From positions 186,001 through 250,000 of the forward strand of contig NZ_FNIR01000002.1 in the NCBI RefSeq assembly GCF_900103975.1: a stretch of 64,000 nucleotides of DNA, given 5' to 3'. Below are positions 17,837 to 25,971 of this stretch, one piece after another. The notes beneath the pieces were generated by a model. It was not told the origin of the DNA and did not search any database. It worked only from the letters and a program-made list of their open reading frames with translations. Position numbers and translations under genes: made by a program. Origin of the DNA: Klenkia soli (lineage in GTDB: Bacteria; Actinomycetota; Actinomycetes; Mycobacteriales; Geodermatophilaceae). Position 1 is the first letter of the stretch; every line of letters begins with the position of its first letter.

Positions 17837-18195
17837 AGATCCTGGTCACCGACGACAGCCGCGTGATGCGGCAGATCGTCGTCCGCACGCTCCGCCAGGC
17901 GGGGTACGACGACGTCGACATCGTCGAGGCGGAGGACGGCGTGGAGTGCCTGGCGAAGGTCGCCAGCGACGCGCCGGACCTGGTGCTCTCGGACTGGAAC
18001 ATGCCGAACATGACCGGCATCGAGTGCCTGCGCGCGCTGCGGGCGCAGGGCTCCTCGGTGCCGTTCGGGTTCGTCACCTCGGAGGGGTCGCCGGAGATGC
18101 GCGAGCAGGCCAGCCAGGCCGGCGCGCTGTTCCTCATCGCCAAGCCGTTCACCGCGGACACCTTCCGCGACGAACTGGACACGGTGCTGGCGTGA
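17833..18195 (+). CDS. cheY: CheY-type response regulator (second copy)
   Basis: A 120-residue receiver with Asp7/Asp8, phospho-acceptor Asp54 (VLSDWNMPNMTG), a conserved serine/threonine near FVTSEGSPEM and Lys in LIAKPFT. GTG start overlapping the previous stop. It is clearly distinct from the first CheY. Having two CheY/CheX pairs in series suggests either two outputs or one phosphate sink plus one motor regulator. Confidence 0.92.
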   Translation: MKILVTDDSRVMRQIVVRTLRQAGYDDVDIVEAEDGVECLAKVASDAPDLVLSDWNMPNMTGIECLRALRAQGSSVPFGFVTSEGSPEMREQASQAGALFLIAKPFTADTFRDELDTVLA

Positions 18196-18680
18196 GCGCC
18201 CCGGTCAAGACCGGGCTGCCCACCAACAAGGCTGTCCTGGACCTGCTCCAGGGGCTCCTCGGCCGGGCCGTCACGGTGGCTCCCGGTGCGCCGGTCACCC
18301 CGACGCCGTCCCGGCCGACGGCCTTCGCGACCTACGTCGACCCCGGCTACGGGCTCAACGCGGTCGTCCTGATCGACCTGCCGCTCGCGGCCTGGTGCGC
18401 CGGGGCCCTGGCCCTGCTGCCCAAGGGCGGGTGCGAGGACGCGGTCGAGGAGGGCGAGCTGTCGGAGATGCAGGTCGAGGTGCTGCACGAGGTGGTCAAC
18501 GTGGCCGCGTCGCTGTTCAACGCCGGCGGTGTCCTGCACTCGAAGCTGGACAAGCTCTACGCCCCCGGCGAGGCCGTGCCCGCCGACCTGGCGGTGCTGA
18601 CCGGTTCGACCAACCGCCTGGACCTCGACGTGACCGTCGCGGGCTACGGCGGGGGATCGTTGTCGATCATCCTGAACTGA
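18192..18680 (+). CDS. CheX/CheC-like phosphatase (second copy)
   Basis: A 162-residue protein with an ExxN motif at Glu100-Val-Val-Asn103 ([14 protein letters not shown]), again implying CheY-P phosphatase function. The N-terminal half differs strongly from the first copy and the C-terminus ends in [14 protein letters not shown]. It is the last gene of the che operon and overlaps the convergent metX by 14 bp. Some members of this fold are not catalytic but bind motor components, so a scaffold role is an alternative. Confidence 0.7.
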   Translation: MSAPVKTGLPTNKAVLDLLQGLLGRAVTVAPGAPVTPTPSRPTAFATYVDPGYGLNAVVLIDLPLAAWCAGALALLPKGGCEDAVEEGELSEMQVEVLHEVVNVAASLFNAGGVLHSKLDKLYAPGEAVPADLAVLTGSTNRLDLDVTVAGYGGGSLSIILN

Positions 18681-19791
18681 GCGACCGGCCCTGGTGCGGG
18701 AGCTCCAGCAGCTCCCGCACCAGGGCGCCCACGGCGTCCCGCTCCACCAGGAAGCCGTCGTGTCCGTACGGGCTGGGCACCACCCGCAGCGGGACACCGA
18801 GCGCGTCGGCCACCCGCTGCTGCTCCTCGATCCGGTACAGCCGGTCGGAGTCGATGCCGGCGACCAGGCACCGGGCGGTGACCCGGGCCAGCGCGGCCTC
18901 CACCCCACCGCGCCCCCGGCCGACGTCCCAGCTGTTCATGGCCTGGGTGAGCACCACGTAGCTGCCGGCGTCGAAGCGGCCGGCGAGCTTGGTGGCATGG
19001 TGCTCGAGGTAGCTGGCCACCGCGAAGCGCTGGTCGTCCTGGACGTCGTGGCCGAACCGGGTCTCCAGCTCGAACGCGCTGCGGTAGGTCAGGTGCGCGA
19101 TGCGGCGGGCGATGCCGAGGCCGGCCACCGGGCCCGCGCCGGCGGCGTAGTCGCCGCCGGCCCAGCGCGGGTCGGACACGACGGCGGCCTGCTGGGTGGT
19201 CTGGGTGCCGATCTGGTCGGCGGTCGCCACCGCGCCCGACGCCAGGAAGAACAACCGCTCGACCCGGTCGGGGTGGGCGACGGCCCACTCCAGGGCGCGC
19301 ATGCCGCCCATCGAACCGCCGATCACCGCCGACCAGCGCTCGATGCCCAGCGCGGCGGCCAGCCGGACCTCGACCTCGACCTGGTCGGCGATGGTGACCT
19401 CGGGGAACCGGGAGCCCCAGGGGCGGCCGTCGGGGGCCGCGGAGGAGGGCCCGGTCGTGCCCTGGCAGCCGCCGAGCACGTTGGCGCAGACCACGAAGGT
19501 GCCGTCCAACGGGGCACCCGGGCCGACCAGGCCGTCCCACCAGCCCGGGGTCGGCTGCCCCGGGCCGGTGGGGCCGACCACGTGGCTGTCGCCGGTGAGC
19601 GCGTGCTCGACCAGCACCGGGGGATCCCCGGGATCGCCCCACGTCTCGTACGCCACCCGGACACCGGGCAGCGATCCCCCGCGCTCGAGCTCCAGCGGGC
19701 CGACGTCGACGAACCGGCGATCGCCGGTGGGGTCGCCCTCGATCCACCCACCCGAGCGCGCGGGCACCCCCACCACCCGCGCGCTCGTCAC
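18667..19791 (-). CDS. metX: Homoserine O-acetyltransferase MetX
   Basis: A 374-residue alpha/beta-hydrolase that acylates homoserine in methionine synthesis. The nucleophile serine is in [13 protein letters not shown] and the catalytic histidine in SPYGHDGFL. The GTG at 19791 is one base past the metY stop, so the pair is translationally coupled. The longer in-frame start inside metY is rejected. Expression is presumably set by the SAM riboswitch ahead of metY. Confidence 0.92.
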   Translation of the reverse strand: MTSARVVGVPARSGGWIEGDPTGDRRFVDVGPLELERGGSLPGVRVAYETWGDPGDPPVLVEHALTGDSHVVGPTGPGQPTPGWWDGLVGPGAPLDGTFVVCANVLGGCQGTTGPSSAAPDGRPWGSRFPEVTIADQVEVEVRLAAALGIERWSAVIGGSMGGMRALEWAVAHPDRVERLFFLASGAVATADQIGTQTTQQAAVVSDPRWAGGDYAAGAGPVAGLGIARRIAHLTYRSAFELETRFGHDVQDDQRFAVASYLEHHATKLAGRFDAGSYVVLTQAMNSWDVGRGRGGVEAALARVTARCLVAGIDSDRLYRIEEQQRVADALGVPLRVVPSPYGHDGFLVERDAVGALVRELLELPHQGRSLSSG

Positions 19792-19792
19792 C

Positions 19793-21079
19793 TCAGGCGC
19801 TCTTCGCCGCGCGGAAGCCGGCCTCGAGGTCGGCCAGGATGTCCTCGATGCCCTCCAGGCCGACCGCGAGGCGGACCAGGCCGGGGGTGACACCGGTGGT
19901 CAGCTGCTCCTCGGGGGTGAGCTGGGAGTGCGTGGTCGAGGCCGGGTGGATGACCAGGCTGCGGACGTCGCCGATGTTGGCCACGTGGCTGTGCAGCTCG
20001 AGGGCCTCCACGAACGCCTTGCCGGCCGCGACGCCGCCGACGATCTCGAACGCGAGGACGGCACCGGGACCCTTGGGGGAGTACTTCTTGGCGGCCTCGT
20101 GCCAGGGGGAGGACGGCAGACCGGCGTAGTGCACCGACTCGACCTCGTCGCGGGCCTCGAGCCACTCGGCCACCCGCTGGGCGTTGGCCACGTGCCGGTC
20201 CAGCCGCAGGCTCAGCGTCTCGATGCCCTGCACCACGAGGAAGGCGTTGAACGGCGAGATGGCCGGGCCGAGGTCGCGCAGCAGCTGCACCCGGGCCTTG
20301 AGCGCGTAGGCCGGCGCGCCCAGGTCGGCGTAGACCACGCCGTGGTAGGTCGGGTCGGCGGTGGTGAACATGGGGTGCTTGCCCCCGGTCCAGTCGAAGT
20401 TGCCGCTGTCGACGATGACGCCGGCCACGGCGGTGCCGTGCCCGCCCAGGTACTTGGTGGCCGAGTGCACGACGACGTCGGCGCCGAACTCGATGGGCCG
20501 GATCAGGTACGGGGTGGCGATGGTGTTGTCGACGATGAGCGGGACGCCGTTGCGGTGCGCGACCTCGCTGACCGCGGCGATGTCCAGGACGTCGCCCTTC
20601 GGGTTGCCGATGGTCTCGGCGTAGAAGGCGCGGGTGTTGTCCTGCACGAGGGACTGCCAGGCCTGCGGGTCGTCGGGGTCCTCGACGAAGGAGACCGTGA
20701 TGCCCAGCTTGGGCAGCGAGTGGTGCAGCAGGTTGTAGGTGCCGCCGTACAGCGACGCCGAGGCCACCACGTGGTCGCCGGCCTCGGCCAGGTTGAGGAT
20801 CGCGAGCGTCTCGGCGGCCTGGCCGCTGGCCACCGCGAGGGCCGCGACGCCGCCCTCGAGCGAGGCCACGCGCTGCTCGAGCGCGTCCTGCGTCGGGTTC
20901 ATGATCCGGGTGTAGATGTTGCCCATCTCGGCCAGCGCGAACAGGTCCGCGGCGTGCTGGCTGTCGCGGAACTGGTAGCTGGTGGTCGCGTAGATCGGCA
21001 GCGCGCGGGCCCCGGTGGTGGGGTCGGGGCTGGCGCCGGCGTGGATCTGCCGGGTCTCGAAGCTCCAGGAATCGCTCAT
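19793..21079 (-). CDS. metY: O-acetylhomoserine aminocarboxypropyltransferase MetY
   Basis: A 428-residue PLP enzyme of the Cys/Met-metabolism family that makes homocysteine from O-acetylhomoserine and sulfide. Visible signatures: [27 protein letters not shown], and the PLP-lysine region [15 protein letters not shown]. The ATG at 21079 has a strong GAGGAGG ribosome site; the in-frame upstream start would run through the riboswitch. It heads the metY-metX operon. Confidence 0.95.
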   Translation of the reverse strand: MSDSWSFETRQIHAGASPDPTTGARALPIYATTSYQFRDSQHAADLFALAEMGNIYTRIMNPTQDALEQRVASLEGGVAALAVASGQAAETLAILNLAEAGDHVVASASLYGGTYNLLHHSLPKLGITVSFVEDPDDPQAWQSLVQDNTRAFYAETIGNPKGDVLDIAAVSEVAHRNGVPLIVDNTIATPYLIRPIEFGADVVVHSATKYLGGHGTAVAGVIVDSGNFDWTGGKHPMFTTADPTYHGVVYADLGAPAYALKARVQLLRDLGPAISPFNAFLVVQGIETLSLRLDRHVANAQRVAEWLEARDEVESVHYAGLPSSPWHEAAKKYSPKGPGAVLAFEIVGGVAAGKAFVEALELHSHVANIGDVRSLVIHPASTTHSQLTPEEQLTTGVTPGLVRLAVGLEGIEDILADLEAGFRAAKSA

Positions 21080-21106
21080 GTGCGCCGTCCTCCTCGTGTC
21101 GGGAGG

Positions 21107-21131
21107 GCCCGCGGCGCGCGGGCACTCCGTC
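21107..21131 (-). promoter_or_regulatory. Expression platform between riboswitch and metY
   Basis: Between aptamer and metY, a 7-bp hairpin (GCCCGCG, CGC loop, CGCGGGC; 21107-21123) lies 28 nt before the ATG. GACGGAGT (21124-21131, minus strand) can pair with ACTCCGTC inside the aptamer (21185-21192). A CCTCCC stretch after the hairpin could mask the GGAGG ribosome site. Translational control is therefore likelier than termination, as no U-tract is seen. Confidence 0.45.
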
Positions 21132-21160
21132 GGTTGCCGGGCGGCGGGCGCCGTCCGACC

Positions 21161-21242
21161 GGCTCTTCCCCTGGGAGCACCGCAGACGGAGTAGCGGTTG
21201 CCGGGCAGCAAGCCAGGTGCTTGTCGCTGCCTCTCGTGAGCC
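21161..21242 (-). promoter_or_regulatory. SAM-IV-class riboswitch upstream of metY
   Basis: On the minus strand the leader has the order typical of SAM-IV aptamers: CTCACGAG, then AGGCAGCGACAAGC, a stem closed by GGCTTGCTGC, then CCGGCAACC, a variable stem and GGGGAAGAGCC. The ends GGCTC (21238-21242) and GAGCC (21161-21165) pair to form the closing P1 helix. S-adenosylmethionine binding would lower metY-metX expression. Class assignment is by eye. Confidence 0.8.
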
Positions 21243-21263
21243 ACCGAGGATGGTACTGGGGCC

Positions 21264-21731
21264 TCACCCGAGGGCGGTGTCGTGCCCCAGTTCCTGCGCC
21301 AGCGCCGCGATCTCGGCCCGGTCGGCGGCGCGGACGACGACCAGCGGGTAGGCGTCGGACTCCTCGGCCAGGTGGACCAGGCACAGCCCGGCGGGGGCGA
21401 GGACGGCGTCGGCTGCCCGCACCGCGGTGGGGACGTCGCCGTCGGTGTCGGTGACCGGGCCGAGGTCCAGCCGGGCCCGCACCACCCGCGGCACCCGGGC
21501 CAGGGCGTCGGCCAGCTCCTCGCCCTGGTCGCCGTGGTCGAGGTAGGCCAGGGCGCCGACGTCGTCCAGGCCGTCCAGCAGCGCGGTCCAGGGGTCGGCC
21601 GGCGGGTCGTCGAGGGTGGCCTGCACGGACGGCCAGAGCTCGGGGTCGTCGTCCAGCAGGGCGCACAGCCGCTGCCAGCGGGCGAGGGTCTGGTCGTCGA
21701 CGGCCACCCGGTCGACGCTAGCGCGGCTCAC
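21264..21731 (-). CDS. Acidic protein, possibly DUF6630 family
   Basis: A 155-residue acidic soluble protein. The segment LLDGLDDVGALAYLDHGDQGEELADAL resembles what I recall of DUF6630, a small family without known function; this match is tentative. No catalytic motif is seen. The GTG start overlaps the ABC exporter stop (GTGA), so it is probably co-expressed as a downstream partner. The metY riboswitch begins just beyond its stop. Confidence 0.55.
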   Translation of the reverse strand: MSRASVDRVAVDDQTLARWQRLCALLDDDPELWPSVQATLDDPPADPWTALLDGLDDVGALAYLDHGDQGEELADALARVPRVVRARLDLGPVTDTDGDVPTAVRAADAVLAPAGLCLVHLAEESDAYPLVVVRAADRAEIAALAQELGHDTALG

Positions 21732-23512
21732 GCCGGGACGGCGACCGGCCCGGCGAGCGCGGCGTAGCGGCCGCCGGCGGCGACCAGCTCGTCGTGCGTG
21801 CCCTGCTCGACGACGCGGCCGTGGTCGAGCACCGCGATGGTGTCGGCGTCGCGGACGGTGGACAGCCGGTGGGCAATGGTGATCGTCGTCCGGCCGCGGG
21901 CGACCTCGTCGAGGGCCGCCTGCACCGCGCGCTCGGTCTCGTTGTCCAGCGCGCTGGTCGCCTCGTCCAGCACCAGCACCCGCGGGTCGCGCAGCAGCGT
22001 GCGGGCGATGGCCAGCCGTTGCTTCTCCCCGCCGGAGAACCGGTGGCCGCGGGCGCCGACGAGGGTGTCGTAGCCCTCGGGCAGCGAGGCGACGACGTCG
22101 TGCACCTGGGCCCGGTGAGCGGCGGACTCGATCTCGGCGTCGGTCGCGTCGGGCTTCGCGTAGCGCAGGTTCTCGCGGATGGTGGTGTGCAGCAGGTAGG
22201 TCTCCTGGCTGACCACGCCGACCACCCGGGCCAGCTCGGCCAGCGGCAGGTCGCGGACGTCGACCCCGTCGATGGTCACCCGCCCGGTCGTGACGTCGTT
22301 GAGCCGGCTGACCAGGGAGGCCAACGTCGACTTGCCCGAGCCGGTCTCGCCGACCAGGGCCAGCGTCGTCCCGGCGGGGACGGTGAGGTCGACGTCGCTG
22401 AGCGCCGGCCGGTCGCCGTAGGAGAACGAGACGCCCTCCAGCCGGACCTCGCCGCGGACCTCGGGCAGCGTCACGGGCCGGGCCGGGTCGTCGATGTCCA
22501 CCGGCAGGTCGAGGTACTCGAACACCCGGCTGAACAGCGCCATCGAGGTGATCAGCTGGCCGCCGACGTCCAGCAGGCCCATCAGCGGGCGGAACAGGGC
22601 GCCCTGCAGGGCGGTGAAGGCCACCAGGGTGCCGATCGTCATCCCGCCCGACGTCGCGGGCAGGCCGGCGAACAGGTAGATCAGCGCCGGGATGCCGGCG
22701 AACACGATGCTCATCGAGGCCATCCGCCAGCGGCCGGCCAGCTGCGAGCGGACCTCGAGGGCGGCCAGCTCCTGCGACGTGGTGGCGAACCGGGCCGACT
22801 GGGCCGGGCCGGTGCCCAGGGTCTTGCCCAGCTGGACGCCGGAGATCGACAGGCCCTCCTCGACCTGGGTCTGCATGTCGGCCATGCGGCGCTGGCGCTC
22901 ACCGGTGACCTCGCGGCGCAGCAGCGCGACCCTGCGGGTCAGCCAGATGGCCGGCGGGAGGACGACGAGCGAGAGCAGGGACAGCCGCCAGCTCAGCGCG
23001 GCCATGGCGACCGCGGTGCCGACGACGGTGGTGGCGTTGGAGGCCAGGCTCGTCGCGGTCGAGGTGACCACGGACTGCATGGAGCCGATGTCGTTGGTCA
23101 GCCGGGACTGCACCTCACCGCCGCGGGTGCGGGTGAAGAAGCCCAGCGACTGGCGCTGCAGGTGGGTGAAGACCGACGTGCGCAGGCCGTGCATCACCTT
23201 CTGCCCGACGGTGGTCGAGAGCCAGGTCTGGACGACGCCGAGCAGCGCGGTGGACGCCGCGACGGCGACCATGCCGGCGACGGCCCAGGCCAGCAGCCGG
23301 ACGTCGGCGTGCGGCAGGGCGTCGTCGATGACGGTGCGGACCAGGAACGGGGTGGCCAGGGCGATCAGCGAGCTGAGCACGATCAGCGCCATGACGGTGC
23401 CCACCTGGAGCCGGTGGGGGCGGAAGAGCGCCAGCACGCGTCGGAAGGACACGGGGGAGCGCTCGAGCTGGGTCCTGTCGGCCGCGGCGGGCCGGGTCTC
23501 GGGGCGTGGCAT
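21728..23512 (-). CDS. ABC exporter, fused permease-ATPase
   Basis: A 594-residue half-transporter. Six membrane helices fill about residues 20-320. The ATPase domain has Walker A GETGSGKST, signature FSGGEKQRLA (a variant of LSGGQ), Walker B VLVLDEATSALD and H-loop IAHRLST. It presumably works as a homodimer exporting lipids, drugs or peptides. It is divergent from a MarR gene with an operator-like inverted repeat between them, which suggests repression relieved by a substrate. The ATG at 23512 is a plausible start without a strong ribosome site. Confidence 0.9.
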   Translation of the reverse strand: MPRPETRPAAADRTQLERSPVSFRRVLALFRPHRLQVGTVMALIVLSSLIALATPFLVRTVIDDALPHADVRLLAWAVAGMVAVAASTALLGVVQTWLSTTVGQKVMHGLRTSVFTHLQRQSLGFFTRTRGGEVQSRLTNDIGSMQSVVTSTATSLASNATTVVGTAVAMAALSWRLSLLSLVVLPPAIWLTRRVALLRREVTGERQRRMADMQTQVEEGLSISGVQLGKTLGTGPAQSARFATTSQELAALEVRSQLAGRWRMASMSIVFAGIPALIYLFAGLPATSGGMTIGTLVAFTALQGALFRPLMGLLDVGGQLITSMALFSRVFEYLDLPVDIDDPARPVTLPEVRGEVRLEGVSFSYGDRPALSDVDLTVPAGTTLALVGETGSGKSTLASLVSRLNDVTTGRVTIDGVDVRDLPLAELARVVGVVSQETYLLHTTIRENLRYAKPDATDAEIESAAHRAQVHDVVASLPEGYDTLVGARGHRFSGGEKQRLAIARTLLRDPRVLVLDEATSALDNETERAVQAALDEVARGRTTITIAHRLSTVRDADTIAVLDHGRVVEQGTHDELVAAGGRYAALAGPVAVPA

Positions 23513-23547
23513 GCACGTCCCCCTCTCTGTCGGCGGGTCGATGCTGA

Positions 23548-23570
23548 GGTTACCTCATGGTGAGGCAACC
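23548..23570. promoter_or_regulatory. MarR operator candidate between exporter and marR
   Basis: GGTTACCTCA (23548-23557), 3 nt, TGAGGCAACC (23561-23570): inverted arms with nine of ten positions complementary. It lies in the 84-bp divergent gap, upstream of the leaderless marR promoter (TAGCAT, 23584-23589), a typical position for a MarR autorepressor. Confidence 0.6.
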
Positions 23571-23596
23571 ACGCCGCGTGCGTTAGCATTCCCGCC

Positions 23597-24016
23597 GTGC
23601 CGACCCCCGACGACGACCTGGGCGAGCTGATCGTCCGCGCGGCCCGCTCGCTGCGCGGCCGCTGGCGCGAGGTGCTCGAGCCGTGGGACCTGTCGCCGCA
23701 CCAGGCCCGCGCGCTGATGGTGGTCGGGCGCTCCGGCGACGGCCTGCGGTTGTCCGGGCTGGCGGAGGCGCTGCGGATCGCCCCGCGCTCGGCCACCGAG
23801 GTCGTCGACGGTCTGGCCGCACGGGAGCTGGTCGAACGGGTGCCCGACCCGACCGATCGGCGAGCCGTGCTGGTGCGGGCCACCGACACAGGTGCCCGGG
23901 TGATGGCCGAGGTGGCGGCCGCCCGGGCCGCCGACGCCCGCGCCGCGCTCGCCCGCATCCCCGCCGACGAACGCGCCGAGCTGGCCCGGTTGCTCCGCCG
24001 CTTCGTCGACGGCTGA
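23597..24016 (+). CDS. MarR-family transcriptional regulator
   Basis: A 139-residue winged-helix regulator. The DNA-binding core [50 protein letters not shown] shows the recognition helix and the D-x-R wing. The GTG at 23597 lies 7 nt after TAGCAT, consistent with a leaderless mRNA. It is divergent from the ABC exporter, which is its likely target besides itself. The inducing ligand is unknown. Confidence 0.9.
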   Translation: MPTPDDDLGELIVRAARSLRGRWREVLEPWDLSPHQARALMVVGRSGDGLRLSGLAEALRIAPRSATEVVDGLAARELVERVPDPTDRRAVLVRATDTGARVMAEVAAARAADARAALARIPADERAELARLLRRFVDG

Positions 24017-24056
24017 TGTTCAGCAGACCCACAGGTGGCTGGTGCACCGTGGGGTC

Positions 24057-24350
24057 ATGAACCTGGGTGCACCCGAGATCGGCCTGATCATCCTGGCCGT
24101 GTTCGTGCTGTTCGGCTACAAGAAGCTGCCCGACGCCTCCCGGTCGCTGGGCCGGTCGCTGCGGATCTTCAAGGGCGAGATGGGCGGCATGAAGGACGAC
24201 GACGCCCGCGCCGCGGCGGCGACCCCCGCCCCGGGCGTCGCCCGCGACCTCGAGGCCGAGGCCGCCGAGGCCGAGGCGGCCGCGCTCGAGGCCCGCGCCC
24301 GGGCCGCGCGCGCCCGCGCCGACGCCCAGCAGCGCCAGCTCCCCGCCTGA
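24057..24350 (+). CDS. tatA: Twin-arginine translocase subunit TatA
   Basis: A 97-residue protein: a single N-terminal membrane helix ([21 protein letters not shown]), an amphipathic helix ([17 protein letters not shown]) and a charged Ala/Glu-rich tail, the standard TatA plan. TatA oligomers form the pore for folded proteins. The ATG at 24057 is chosen because it starts directly before the helix. No tatB or tatC is adjacent, so this is an orphan copy; TatB cannot be fully excluded, but the tail is short. Confidence 0.85.
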   Translation: MNLGAPEIGLIILAVFVLFGYKKLPDASRSLGRSLRIFKGEMGGMKDDDARAAAATPAPGVARDLEAEAAEAEAAALEARARAARARADAQQRQLPA

Positions 24351-24362
24351 CATCCTCAGGGC

Positions 24363-25379
24363 GTGCGCGCCCTGGTGTTCGAGGAGTTCGGTGGTCCGCT
24401 GACCGTCCGCGAGGTCGCCGACCCGGCCCCGGCGCCGGACGGCGTGGTGGTCGAGGTGGGCGCCAGCGGGGTCTGCCGCAGCGACTGGCACGCCTGGTCC
24501 GGCCACGACGAGGACGTCGTCCTGCCGCACGTGCCGGGGCACGAGCTGGCCGGGGTGGTGGCCGCCGTCGGTGAGCGCGTGCGCGGCTGGTCGGTGGGCG
24601 ACCGGGTGACGGCGCCCTTCGTGTGCGCCTGCGGCAGCTGCCCGCCGTGCCGCGAGGGCGCCGGGCAGGTCTGCCTGCGCCAGACGCAGCCGGGGTTCAC
24701 CCACTGGGGCTCGTTCGCGCAGCTGGTCGCCCTGGACGCCGCCGACGTCAACCTGGTCGCGCTCCCCGACGACCTCCCGGTGGCGACCGCGGCCGCGCTG
24801 GGCTGCCGGTACGCGACCGCCTTCCGCGCGGTCACCGGGGTCGGCCGGGCCGCGCCGGGGGAGTGGGTGGTGGTGGTCGGCTGCGGCGGGGTCGGGCTGT
24901 CCGCCGTCCAGGTGGCCGTGGCGGTCGGCGCACGGGTGGTCGCCGTCGACCCCTCCCCGGGGGCGCGCGAGCTGGCGGCCTCGATGGGCGCCGAGCACGT
25001 GCTGGACTCGGCCAACGGCGTCGTCGACCTGACCGGGGGCGGGGCGCACGTCGCGCTGGACTGCCTGGGGTCACCGGCCACCTGCGAGGCCTCGATCCGC
25101 TCGCTGCGCCCGCGCGGCCGGCACGTGCAGGTGGGCCTGCTGCCACCCGCGCAGGGGCGCCCCGTGATCCCGATGGAGCTGGTGGTGGCCCGCGAGCTGG
25201 CCGTCCTGGGCAGCCACGGCATGGCGGCGACCGACTACCCGGCCATGCTGTCGATGATCGCCGCCGGCCGGCTGCGCCCGCAGGACCTGGTCACCCGTGA
25301 GATCGGGCTGGCCGACGCCGGCGCCGCGCTGGTGGACGTCGGCCGCACCCCCGGCGTCACGGTGATCACCTCGTTCTGA
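24363..25379 (+). CDS. Zinc-dependent alcohol dehydrogenase
   Basis: A 338-residue medium-chain dehydrogenase. Catalytic zinc ligands are in SGVCRSDWHAW and PGHELAG. The structural zinc cysteines are in CACGSCPPCREGAGQVC, and the NAD(P)-binding turn is VVGCGGVGLSAVQ. It oxidises alcohols or reduces aldehydes; the substrate is not evident. GTG start 12 bp after tatA. It is unrelated to the later dehydrogenases at 39.2, 43.5 and 54.9 kb beyond family level. Confidence 0.88.
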   Translation: MRALVFEEFGGPLTVREVADPAPAPDGVVVEVGASGVCRSDWHAWSGHDEDVVLPHVPGHELAGVVAAVGERVRGWSVGDRVTAPFVCACGSCPPCREGAGQVCLRQTQPGFTHWGSFAQLVALDAADVNLVALPDDLPVATAAALGCRYATAFRAVTGVGRAAPGEWVVVVGCGGVGLSAVQVAVAVGARVVAVDPSPGARELAASMGAEHVLDSANGVVDLTGGGAHVALDCLGSPATCEASIRSLRPRGRHVQVGLLPPAQGRPVIPMELVVARELAVLGSHGMAATDYPAMLSMIAAGRLRPQDLVTREIGLADAGAALVDVGRTPGVTVITSF

Positions 25380-25410
25380 GGCGTGCGACCGGCTCGCCCC
25401 CGCCGCTGGC

Positions 25411-25435
25411 AACCTTCCGGGGCCGTCACCGCGTC
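25411..25435 (+). promoter_or_regulatory. ECF-type promoter before the SigE-family sigma gene
   Basis: AACC (25411-25414), 17 nt, CGTC (25432-25435). This is the -35/-10 pattern of many ECF sigma promoters, 32 bp before the sigma gene's GTG. It suggests autoregulation. Confidence 0.5.
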
Positions 25436-25467
25436 TTCACTGCAGGGACGGCGGCGAGGGGGAACGG

Positions 25468-25971
25468 GTGGGGGACGAGCTGGACGCGGAGTTCGACGCG
25501 TTCGTCCGGCGGCGCTACGGCGGGCTGCTGCGCACCGCGCACCTGCTGACCGGGGACCGCGCGCTCGCCGAGGACCTGCTGCAGACCGCGCTGCTGGAGA
25601 CCTACCGGCGGTGGGACCGGCTGGCCGACCGCGAGGACCCGGTGGGCTACGTCCGCCGGGTGCTGGTGACCACCCAGACCGGGTGGGCGCGGCGGTTCTC
25701 CTCCCGCGAGCAGGTGCTCGCCTTCCCGCCCGACTCGTGGCGCGAGGACGCCGGCCCGGCCGACCGGCTCGACCTGTGGGTCGCCCTCCGGCAGCTCCCA
25801 CCCCGCATGCGGGCCGTGCTCGTCCTGCGGTTCTACGAGGACCTCTCCGAGGCGGCCACCGCCGAGGTCCTGCGCTGCTCGGTCGGCACGGTCAAGAGCC
25901 AGACCTCCCGGGGACTGGCCCGGCTGCGCACCCGTCTACCCGCCGACGACCTGCTGGAGGACAAGCGATGA
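25468..25971 (+). CDS. RNA polymerase sigma factor, SigE (ECF) family
   Basis: A 167-residue two-domain sigma factor. Region 2 has ALAEDLLQTALLETYRRWDRL; region 4 has LRQLPPRMRAVLVLRFYEDLSEAATAEVL and CSVGTVKSQTSRGLARLR. It belongs to the actinobacterial SigE-like ECF group. GTG 25468 with a GAGGGGGA site. The stop overlaps the next gene as ATGA, which points to a sigma/anti-sigma pair. Confidence 0.9.
   Translation: MGDELDAEFDAFVRRRYGGLLRTAHLLTGDRALAEDLLQTALLETYRRWDRLADREDPVGYVRRVLVTTQTGWARRFSSREQVLAFPPDSWREDAGPADRLDLWVALRQLPPRMRAVLVLRFYEDLSEAATAEVLRCSVGTVKSQTSRGLARLRTRLPADDLLEDKR

Noticed and set aside
21264-21731. The small acidic protein as part of methionine metabolism
   Set aside because: The SAM riboswitch lies downstream of it and reads away toward metY; its start overlaps the ABC exporter instead.
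23548-23570. Iron box between the ABC exporter and marR
   Set aside because: GGTGAGGCAACC resembles half of an iron box, but the partner half is missing; the 10-bp inverted repeat fits a MarR operator better.
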